NCBI GenBank assembly: GCA_002500135.1
Contig: DLSM01000012.1
Location: 106,029 to 170,028 of the forward strand
Direction of reading: 5' to 3'
DNA length: 64,000 nucleotides
DNA from: Christensenella sp. UBA7862
GTDB taxonomy: Bacteria > Bacillota > Clostridia > Christensenellales > UBA1242
Below are positions 57,722 to 64,000 of the stretch, piece by piece; the first letter of the stretch is position 1; every line of letters starts with the position of its first letter. Position numbers and translations under genes: made by a program. Under the pieces are notes generated by a model. That model searched no databases and had not been told where the DNA came from. It saw nothing but the letters and a program-made list of their open reading frames with translations.

Positions 57722-58006
57722 ATGGAAAATAAATATGATTTAAATAATTTTGTCCACACACTGACAGAACAAAGTGTTTTAAGTGGAATAGTAGAAAGAG
57801 TAAAAGAAAGACGCAAAGAACTTAAAATTTCGCAAAAAGAACTTTCTCAAAAGTCTGGTGTAAGTTATGCTTCAATTAGAAGGTTCGAAAGTACTGGAGA
57901 AATATCTTTTAACTCTCTTTTGAAGATAGCAAGTGTATTAAATGCCCTTGCAGATTTTAACATACTTTTTGGCAATGAAATAGTTTCAGACCTAAAGGAG
58001 TATTAA
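57722..58006 (+). CDS. HipB-like antitoxin (XRE HTH)
   Basis: A 94-aa protein with a HipB-type HTH (RRKELKISQKELSQKSGVSYASIRRFESTG). One nucleotide separates its stop from the HipA start. It would repress the operon and restrain HipA. The ATG at 57722 is chosen over an upstream in-frame start at 57704 because that one precedes the transcription start. Confidence 0.88.
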   Translation: MENKYDLNNFVHTLTEQSVLSGIVERVKERRKELKISQKELSQKSGVSYASIRRFESTGEISFNSLLKIASVLNALADFNILFGNEIVSDLKEY

Positions 58007-58007
58007 G

Positions 58008-59111
58008 ATGAAAATTGAAGAAGTAAAGAAATTAAATGTTAAATATAATGGCAAAATTGTTGGATACCTCGCAGAATTGAAAAATGGAAGTATTGCTTTT
58101 CAGTATGATGACGAATGGATTAAAAATGGATTTTCTATTTCACCAATTTCATTGCCTTTATCAAATAAGATATATATAAGCAAAAAACCAACATTTAATG
58201 GTCTATATGGTGTATTTTGGGATTCATTACCAGACGGTTGGGGCGAACTTTTGGTTAGACGAATGTTAAACAAATATGGAATAAACTTTGATAAACTTTC
58301 TCCTTTGCAGAAGTTGTCTATTATTAACAAAAATGGTTTAGGAGCATTGGAGTATGAACCAAATAAAAGCTTGGACATTGCAACCAAAAATTATAACCTA
58401 GATGAAATTGCAAATGAAGCTGAAAAAATCTTAAATGATGAAACAGAAGGCATTGATCTAGATACAATATATAATCTGGGCGGTTCTAGCGGTGGTGCAA
58501 GACCCAAAGCACATATAATATATGACGACACTGAATGGATTGTAAAATTTCCTTGTGCTATTGATCCTAAAAATATTGGAGAAAAGGAATTTACAGCTAA
58601 CCAGATTGCAAAGAAATGTGGAATACATGTTAACGAGTTTAAGTTGTTTGATTCTAAAATTTGTAGTGGTTTCTTTGGAGCAAAAAGATTCGATAGGACA
58701 TCAAATAAAAAACTTCATATGATATCACTTTCAGCACTACTTGAAACATCCCATAGATTGCCAAATTTAGATTATGGACACCTATTTCAAGTTATCTGCA
58801 AAATAAGCGCAGATAGAGAAAATGATTTATATGAAGCATTTAGGCGAATGTGTTTTAATGTGTTTTACAAAAACCGTGACGATCATGGCAAAAACTTTTC
58901 CTTTTTGTATGATGAGCAACTTAAAGGTTACAAACTATCACCTGCATACGATATAACAACTTTACCAAACAAGCCAGAACACGAAATGAGTGTCAACTTA
59001 AACGGAAGACCAGCCGAAAAAGATTTAATGCAAATTGCCCACGACTTTCAGTTATCAAAAAAGAAATGTGAAGAAATAATTTTAATAATAAAAAAAGTAT
59101 TAGAAATGTAA
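58008..59111 (+). CDS. HipA-like serine/threonine kinase toxin
   Basis: A 367-aa full-length HipA: N-terminal couple-hipA region, the flexible ATP loop GGSSGGARPK (158-167), Lys180 in IVKFP, the catalytic NRDDHGKNF (289-297) and metal motif PAYDIT (312-317). HipA kinases phosphorylate an aminoacyl-tRNA synthetase and stall growth. All active-site features are intact, so the toxin should be functional. AAAGGAG lies at the end of hipB. Confidence 0.93.
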   Translation: MKIEEVKKLNVKYNGKIVGYLAELKNGSIAFQYDDEWIKNGFSISPISLPLSNKIYISKKPTFNGLYGVFWDSLPDGWGELLVRRMLNKYGINFDKLSPLQKLSIINKNGLGALEYEPNKSLDIATKNYNLDEIANEAEKILNDETEGIDLDTIYNLGGSSGGARPKAHIIYDDTEWIVKFPCAIDPKNIGEKEFTANQIAKKCGIHVNEFKLFDSKICSGFFGAKRFDRTSNKKLHMISLSALLETSHRLPNLDYGHLFQVICKISADRENDLYEAFRRMCFNVFYKNRDDHGKNFSFLYDEQLKGYKLSPAYDITTLPNKPEHEMSVNLNGRPAEKDLMQIAHDFQLSKKKCEEIILIIKKVLEM

Positions 59112-59189
59112 TAGGCATATAAAAATTATTTGTTTTTCACGCCGCAACAATTTGTCCGTCATCGGTGGAGTTTCCATGTTTAAACCTCG
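59112..59189 (-). pseudogene. Second copy of a C-terminal tail after the InlB-repeat gene
   Basis: Just past the stop of the leftward surface-protein gene, a second ACCGATGACGGACAA-like segment encodes TDDGQIVAA and a stop, parallel to the TDDGQLTT ending of the gene. It looks like the leftover tail of a paralogue lost by recombination. Confidence 0.45.
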
Positions 59190-61283
59190 CTAAGTTGTCA
59201 ATTGCCCGTCGTCGGTGGTTCTGTAGTATGTTTCTTGCCCCCCCTTGTGAGTTGTGTTTGTTCCGCTTGCTGTAGTTGATGCTATATCACTGTCTATATA
59301 TCCGTTGCATGAGTGATAGGACTTGACTGTATATGTATTTGTCATACTTATAAGAGTACCAGACCAATCACCTGCTCTATGCTGATTGTCGTCATCATAA
59401 GAAGTCCAAGAGGTTATCTTAAGTCCAGTGGAAGAAGTCCCCGACCCAATTCCCCAAACTAAAGCTCCACCGCATTTCCTTTGAAAAGTCATATACCATC
59501 CGCCAGCACCAAAAGCACCAGACCATGTCCTACCATAGACATAAGGCATTGGAAGTTTGTTAAGATGAACAGTTGTACTTGTTTGGACATAGCCTCTGTA
59601 ATGCTCCCCACCAGTTGGATAAACACGAACATACAGAGTTTGGTCACCAGTTGAGGTTTTGGTCACGAGACTTGCTCCATCAGACCAGTTGGAGCCGTCC
59701 CAACTATATTTGTATGTTCTTGCAGTTCCGCTTGCATTTTTGGTTGTGTTAATTTGGACAACTCTTTTATTTCTGCCACCGCTGCTATTCTGCAACGCTT
59801 GTGTGTTTACGAATGTTGCACCAGCGGAATCTGGAAGATAATTCCAGCCTTGCCACTGACCATATAACTTGGTTTCGGTGGCACGTATCCAGTTGCCATT
59901 TGAGTCTGTATAACCCGTAACTCCTTTAACCACTGAGCCGTCCGCGTTGTAAATCTTTGTTCCGCCTACGGGCTGAGTGTAGTATCCAAGGAAATCATAG
60001 CCGCTGTAACTTAAAACACTTGCCGCACCAGGGCTTTTGTCAAATGTAACCGTCCTTGAAGTGTTTGTTGCTTCGGCTATGGAATAATCACGGAAATATA
60101 TGTCACCAGTAAAATCTCTGGCATAAACATGGACATTTGCACTGGTGGCAGTGGAACTGGTTACTGTTGAGTTGGATTTCATATGATAAAATACTTCAAC
60201 CCAACCTTGTCCGCTATAACCTCCAAGTTGTTGACCGCTTAACAAACTATACCATTTTGCCGTTCCGCTATTGTTGTAATAGCCATCCATATATACAGCC
60301 AAGAAAGGATTGGTCGAGCCAGCGACATAATTTACAACCTTGGTTTTTATTGAAATGATATACTCCGTATTAAATTTTATCTTACCTAATACAGACAATC
60401 TAAGATATTTGGTCGTTCCAATAGCCCCAGAAATTTTTGCACAGGCAAGCCCATCTGATGTTGTTATGCTCGTGCAACTATTGTAATTATCCCACTCATT
60501 TTGAGTTATGTCCTTGGCAGTGTGAAATTCCCCGCCGTCAAGAATGTTTTTGTTTTCGTAATAAATAATTTTGTAATTATTTGGTGTCCATTGAGCGGTG
60601 AGGGTGTGGTTGCCGACTGTAGTATTGCGGGTGGTGTTGGTGATGTATTTTTCAGTCGAAAATGTGACCTTCTCTCCCGAAGTTTTGGCTTCTATTCTAG
60701 CATCTGTTATTGTAAAGGGGTGAGCAATATCTTTAACCCAATCATCAAAAAAGAAACTTCCATCTATCGCTGTGAATGTTACTTCATTATATCCGTTTCT
60801 TAACGGAAAACTTTGATTCACATTTTGTGGTGCAAATTTCCATGTATTATCTGGGTCAACAGTACAATAAAATCTGAAAACATATTGATTACCCGCTATC
60901 AACTTGTAATCTTTATTTACATAAAAATATGTATCTGCTTCTGCACTTCCACTTGTTACTGTGTAGTAGTCAACCAAACTTGTATTATTACCCACAGTGA
61001 GTTTCATTGCATAGCCCCACCCATTAAATGTATACCCCGTCCTTGTTGGCGTTGGCAGGTCTCCGTAGGTTTCGCCGAGTTTTACAGATTTACTTGCTGG
61101 ACTGCAGGTTCCGCCAGCTGCGTCAAAGGTTACTGTGTAGGTGGGACGGTTATAAACAACTTTTGTTTGAGAGGACAAATTTTGATGAGTTGCACCAAAA
61201 ATTATTATACCCAACGCCGCCATGACAAGGGTATAATTTATGCACAACATCCACACTCTAAATTTGTCCCAAAACCTATTCAT
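59190..61283 (-). CDS. InlB-repeat cell-surface protein
   Basis: A 697-aa protein. One N-terminal membrane segment (about 12-30) is followed by an InlB B-type repeat (YTVTFDAAGG...TRTGYTFNGW, split by a long beta-sandwich insert) and further repeats (TVTFDKSPGAASVLSYSGYDFLGYYTQPVGG). The remainder is a Ser/Thr/Gly-rich beta region with no LPxTG motif. The N-terminus is almost the same as in the partial gene at 1-192. AGGAGAG precedes the ATG. Confidence 0.82.
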   Translation of the reverse strand: MNRFWDKFRVWMLCINYTLVMAALGIIIFGATHQNLSSQTKVVYNRPTYTVTFDAAGGTCSPASKSVKLGETYGDLPTPTRTGYTFNGWGYAMKLTVGNNTSLVDYYTVTSGSAEADTYFYVNKDYKLIAGNQYVFRFYCTVDPDNTWKFAPQNVNQSFPLRNGYNEVTFTAIDGSFFFDDWVKDIAHPFTITDARIEAKTSGEKVTFSTEKYITNTTRNTTVGNHTLTAQWTPNNYKIIYYENKNILDGGEFHTAKDITQNEWDNYNSCTSITTSDGLACAKISGAIGTTKYLRLSVLGKIKFNTEYIISIKTKVVNYVAGSTNPFLAVYMDGYYNNSGTAKWYSLLSGQQLGGYSGQGWVEVFYHMKSNSTVTSSTATSANVHVYARDFTGDIYFRDYSIAEATNTSRTVTFDKSPGAASVLSYSGYDFLGYYTQPVGGTKIYNADGSVVKGVTGYTDSNGNWIRATETKLYGQWQGWNYLPDSAGATFVNTQALQNSSGGRNKRVVQINTTKNASGTARTYKYSWDGSNWSDGASLVTKTSTGDQTLYVRVYPTGGEHYRGYVQTSTTVHLNKLPMPYVYGRTWSGAFGAGGWYMTFQRKCGGALVWGIGSGTSSTGLKITSWTSYDDDNQHRAGDWSGTLISMTNTYTVKSYHSCNGYIDSDIASTTASGTNTTHKGGQETYYRTTDDGQLTT

Positions 61284-61616
61284 CTCTCCTCTCTATTTTC
61301 TGTAAATCAAAGTTAATCTATTCTAAGAAAGTCAGTAAGCATTTGCCTTCAGATTTCGTTTTTAACTTTTCACTCAAAATTCTATTTTCAATAGCATTAT
61401 TTGTCAAGCAGAAATGTCTTCCAGAAGCGTTTTACATACTTTTTTCCGATATTTCTGCCCCATTTTTTGCCACAAAAACACCCGTAAATCTTAACTTACA
61501 AAATCTTTTGCAAATATATTTTATATAATTTAGGATGACATGTCAACTATTTGAATGACACATCATCCTATTTTTTAATCATTTTTGGGTAAAATATATT
61601 GTGATAGGAAGCAAAA
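61284..61616. other. Divergent intergenic region
   Basis: 333 nt between a leftward surface-protein gene and a rightward HTH gene. It is AT-rich with no gene. The one notable signal is the inverted repeat at 61532-61569. Confidence 0.6.
61532..61569. promoter_or_regulatory. Long inverted repeat, probable operator
   Basis: AGGATGACATGTCA (61532-61545) and TGACACATCATCCT (61556-61569), 12 of 14 paired, with a 10-nt centre. It lies 47 nt ahead of the HTH gene start and overlaps the expected -35 region of the TAAAAT at 61590-61595. A T run follows, so terminator activity cannot be excluded. Confidence 0.55.
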
Positions 61617-61862
61617 ATGAAGACGATAAACGACGTTGTGGTTGAAAGGTTATGTAAACTTATGGGTGAAAGAAATCTCACTCAGTATAAACTTGCACAA
61701 TTAAGCGGCGTCCCATTTCCAACAATCAAAAGCATAATGCAGCGAAGAACAAAAGGCATAACGCTTAAAACAATCATCATGCTCTCGGACGGACTGAACA
61801 TAACCCCCAGCGAATTCATAAACGACCCTACCTTCCTCGCCGAGAACTTAAAGCTGGAGTAA
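61617..61862 (+). CDS. Small XRE-type DNA-binding protein
   Basis: An 81-aa single HTH domain (RNLTQYKLAQLSGVPFPTIKSIM) with a conserved C-terminal part (LSDGLNITPSEFINDPTF). It matches the element-1 protein at 15848-16090 in layout. TAGGAAG precedes the ATG. It may regulate the divergent surface-protein gene. Confidence 0.85.
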   Translation: MKTINDVVVERLCKLMGERNLTQYKLAQLSGVPFPTIKSIMQRRTKGITLKTIIMLSDGLNITPSEFINDPTFLAENLKLE

Positions 61863-62108
61863 GTGAAACTCATATCTCAACAGCTATCCATAATTAGTGT
61901 TATTTTGTGGATAATATATAAGGTTTATCATAAGAAAATTTTAAACTTCAGATCTCAAAGAGATTTCTACCATAACTTTTATTTTTTCTTTTTTATTCCT
62001 TATTTCAAAATAAATCCGCCTTGAAAGAAAAGCGAAGAACGAAAAAATAAGAGAGAAAAGTACAAAACAAAAAATCCGCCCACGATATGGTCGGATTTAG
62101 TTTTTAAT

Positions 62109-62185
62109 TGGTGCGTCTGGAGGGGTTCGAACCCCCAACCCTCGGTTCCGAAGACCGATGCTCTATCCAGTTGGGCTACAGACGC
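62109..62185 (-). tRNA. tRNA-Arg(TCG)
   Basis: A 77-nt cloverleaf: acceptor GCGTCTG/CAGACGC, anticodon stem TCGGT/ACCGA with loop CTTCGGA (anticodon TCG), T-arm with TTCGAAC, and encoded CCA. The D-stem GCCC/GAGC has one mismatch, which the truncated copy at 62341-62382 (GCTC) lacks. Confidence 0.93.
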
Positions 62186-62437
62186 ATATTAAGTTGTACA
62201 TTTCCCACTTTCTGAGGAACCGAGGGTTAAAGGGTTCCCGAAAATATGCAAATATTTTTGGGATAGCGCAGGCTTTGTGCCTACGGGCTTATGCTTCGGG
62301 CGTTAGACCAAAGCATGCAAGTTGCACAAGTAGCCGAGCAGGTTCCGAAGACCGATGCTCTATCCAGTTGAGCTACAGACGCATATTAAGTTGTATATTC
62401 CCCACTTTCTGAGGAACCGAGGGTTTAAAGGGTTCCC
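62144..62437. repeat. Tandem repeats of the tRNA-Arg(TCG) 5' half and upstream region
   Basis: A ~95-nt unit (tRNA 5' half plus ~55 nt upstream) occurs at about 62144-62240 and 62342-62437 with few differences. A third scrap, CTACAGACGCATAT, lies near 62448-62462. The second unit holds a tRNA 5' half (62341-62382) that breaks off just after the anticodon loop TCCGAAG. About 100 nt of GC-richer unique DNA lies between the units. An inverted AACCCTCGGTTCC/GGAACCGAGGGTT pair (62138-62150, 62216-62228) brackets the first 5' half. Confidence 0.75.
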
Positions 62438-62492
62438 TTTTACACCAACTACAGACGCATATCTGCATGAGAAAGTATATCACAGAAATAAA

Positions 62493-62540
62493 AAAACACC
62501 AAATGAATTTCCATGGCGGAAGTTCAAAAGGTGTTTTTGT
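62493..62540 (-). terminator. Terminator of the RsgI-like lipoprotein gene
   Basis: AAAAACACC (plus 62493-62501) and GGTGTTTTT (plus 62530-62538) form the outer stem, with an inner TGAA.TTCC/GGAA.TTCA stem and T residues on the minus strand. Confidence 0.8.
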
Positions 62541-62543
62541 ATT

Positions 62544-63575
62544 TTAGTCGTTGTTCAAACTGTTTTGGAAAACTTCAATTTTTGCTGTGATTAAGTCAAA
62601 GTTTTCTTCAAAGGCAGTTTGATGTGCTTCAAGTTCTGCTTTGAAGTTGTCAAACATTTCTGTTGCGGCGGCGAAATCTTGTTCAAAGTATGCAACGCTG
62701 TCTTCACGGACTTGGGCTAGATATTCTTCAATTTTCGTTTGAAGAAGAGTATCAACGTTAGCGATTTCTGTGGAATAAGCAAGCGATTCGGCTTGAAGTT
62801 GAGCAATTTTTGCTTTGAGTTCGTCAAGGGCAACATTGTTAATGAACAATTCTTTTGAGTAAGCGTCATATTGTTTTTGAACTTGCAATAGAGCGGCTTG
62901 AATTTCGGTTACTTTCTTTTGGCTTTTTGCAATGCTTGCCTCAAGTTCTGTTTTGACATTTTCAATGCCAGCAAGGGCGTCTTGCCTTAGGCTGTAGTAA
63001 ACGTCTTTAAGTTGTTCAGATTTTTCGACCAAAAGTGCAAACACTTCGTCCTCGGTGAGGTCGGTTGAATCTATTGTTGTGTCAATTTTTGCAAGTGATT
63101 CTTTCAAACTTTCCATTCTAGTAGCAACAGCCCCAGCAACAATGCCATAGGTTTTGAAATATTTGTTTGCTGTCGACACAATTTCGCTTTTAAGTTTTTC
63201 AAATCTGTCGCTGTCTTTGCAATAAATCTTCACTGAAACGGTTGTGCCATCTTGTTCATTGCCATAGCCTTTTGAAATGTCAATTTTTCCGCAGTCTGAT
63301 GCGATTTTTACAAAAAGCTCACCCGCTTCGCCTGCTGAAATTCCAATGAAATCTGTTCTGCTGAATATCATTTGAGTTTCTTCGGACAAATAGTTAATGT
63401 CAACAACCTTGTCATTTTCGTCAAGCACAACTTGAACTTCTGGGTTGACACTAAATTCCACAACAGATGTCGCTGCTGCCTCTGGTTCTTCTGGACTTTT
63501 TCCGCAGCCAACAAGTGACACTGCACATGCAAGTCCCAAACACAAAACTAACATAAAGGATAAAAATTTCTTCAT
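62544..63575 (-). CDS. Lipoprotein with RsgI-like domain and coiled coil
   Basis: A 343-aa lipoprotein. The signal peptide ends in the lipobox SLVGC. A domain at about 35-65 (EFSVNPEVQVVLDENDKVVDINYL) resembles the periplasmic beta domain of RsgI anti-sigma factors. The C-terminal ~200 residues form long helices, probably a coiled coil. Unlike RsgI it lacks a cytoplasmic anti-sigma part. The ATG at 63575 has GGAGGG 5 nt upstream. It may bind cell-wall material or a partner. Confidence 0.7.
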   Translation of the reverse strand: MKKFLSFMLVLCLGLACAVSLVGCGKSPEEPEAAATSVVEFSVNPEVQVVLDENDKVVDINYLSEETQMIFSRTDFIGISAGEAGELFVKIASDCGKIDISKGYGNEQDGTTVSVKIYCKDSDRFEKLKSEIVSTANKYFKTYGIVAGAVATRMESLKESLAKIDTTIDSTDLTEDEVFALLVEKSEQLKDVYYSLRQDALAGIENVKTELEASIAKSQKKVTEIQAALLQVQKQYDAYSKELFINNVALDELKAKIAQLQAESLAYSTEIANVDTLLQTKIEEYLAQVREDSVAYFEQDFAAATEMFDNFKAELEAHQTAFEENFDLITAKIEVFQNSLNND

Positions 63576-63790
63576 AATTCCCTCCAATTTCCACAGATAT
63601 TTTACCCCAAGATTTGTCCGTTGTCAATAGACAAACTTGCACGAAAAGTCAATTCGGCATATTTTTGTTCAAAATAACTAAACTAAATGACGTAAAGTCC
63701 AACAAAAATTCAACTTTATTCAAAAACATATGCAAAATGCGTGCAAAAAAAATTTTTGTGCGGTATAATATTTTTATTAGGAGATTTGAA

Positions 63791-64000
63791 ATGGCAGAAC
63801 AAGAAAATTTGAAACCTCAACCTCAACAACCAAAGCCTTCCCCAAAAAAGAAGGAAAAAGAACCCCTATCCCCAGCGCTCAAAAAAGCCTATACCACATG
63901 GGGAATTGTTACAGTCGTTGTGTCATTCACAATGTTCTTTGCTAGCATCATAACCTTTGTGCTTGTGCTTTTGCGACTTAAAGTACCATTTATTCTTGGT
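63791..64000 (+). CDS. Membrane protein, N-terminal part
   Basis: The first 70 codons of a gene that leaves the window. A Pro/Gln/Lys-rich cytoplasmic start (KPQPQQPKPSPKKK) is followed by one hydrophobic helix (about 38-62). AGGAG lies 7 nt ahead of the ATG and TATAAT lies near 63763. The product cannot be named from this part. Confidence 0.7.
   Translation, partial: MAEQENLKPQPQQPKPSPKKKEKEPLSPALKKAYTTWGIVTVVVSFTMFFASIITFVLVLLRLKVPFILG

Noticed and set aside
56669..58006. ImmA/ImmR-type protease-repressor pair
   Set aside because: The HTH gene is coupled to hipA by 1 nt and has its own promoter, and the protease gene is separate, so HipBA is the better assignment for the HTH protein.

Overview
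The window is an AT-rich chromosomal segment from an anaerobic, spore-forming member of the Bacillota (Clostridia-like, probably an uncultured gut lineage). The case rests on both dipicolinate synthase subunits (29035-30354), a collagen-repeat protein of the spore-surface type, a DnaD-type initiation protein next to a DnaI-type helicase loader, rubrerythrin, IspH and many strong AGGAGG ribosome-binding sites. No genus can be named from the sequence alone.

Layout. 1-11.5 kb is host chromosome: the start of an InlB-repeat surface protein, glmM, a three-gene set of condensation-like, adenylating and carrier proteins, an HTH-membrane regulator followed by a DUF308 membrane protein, a metal-exporting P-type ATPase with its ArsR/CadC-type repressor and two operators, and a protein with two HEPN-like R-x4-H motifs. 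11.58-25.96 kb is integrative element 1. It has a Rep-like protein, a primase-helicase, an SLOG protein, several repressors, a two-gene cassette with a PD-(D/E)XK nuclease, an InlB-repeat lipoprotein, two AlpA/Xis-like proteins and a tyrosine integrase. 26-49.2 kb is host chromosome: DegV, dipicolinate synthase, initiator tRNA, a SipW-type signal peptidase with four small exported proteins, a DUF559 unit bounded by inverted repeats, an amino-acid permease, rubrerythrin, DnaI/DnaD, a pseudouridine synthase and IspH. 49.26-56.31 kb is integrative element 2. It has a tyrosine integrase with an embedded HTH, a small Xis-like protein, a GIY-YIG protein, a large membrane protein and a wHTH-type protein. 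56.3-64 kb is host or accessory DNA: a zinc-metallopeptidase-like protein, a HipBA pair, another InlB-repeat protein, a rearranged tRNA-Arg(TCG) locus, an RsgI-like lipoprotein and the start of a membrane protein.

The main discovery is how the two elements are inserted. Each has recombined into the anticodon loop of a host tRNA-Arg gene (ACG for element 1, CCT for element 2) and cut it into a 5' half and a 3' half 14.4 and 7.0 kb apart. The halves rejoin into perfect acceptor and anticodon stems. Neither element restores the broken gene. Each instead carries a complete, divergent tRNA-Arg with the same anticodon between its integrase gene and the att site. In both cases the replacement lies 66-131 nt downstream of the surviving 5' half and in the same direction, so the host tRNA promoter can transcribe it. 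A third tRNA-Arg (TCG, 62.1-62.4 kb) has a detached 5' half upstream of a complete copy, a layout that looks like a relic of the same process.

Other recurring signals are six genes whose sigma-A-type -10 box ends only 6-9 nt before the start codon (probable leaderless mRNAs), two paralogous HTH-membrane regulators with the same operator-promoter spacing, and shared leader blocks upstream of two genes in the SipW locus.
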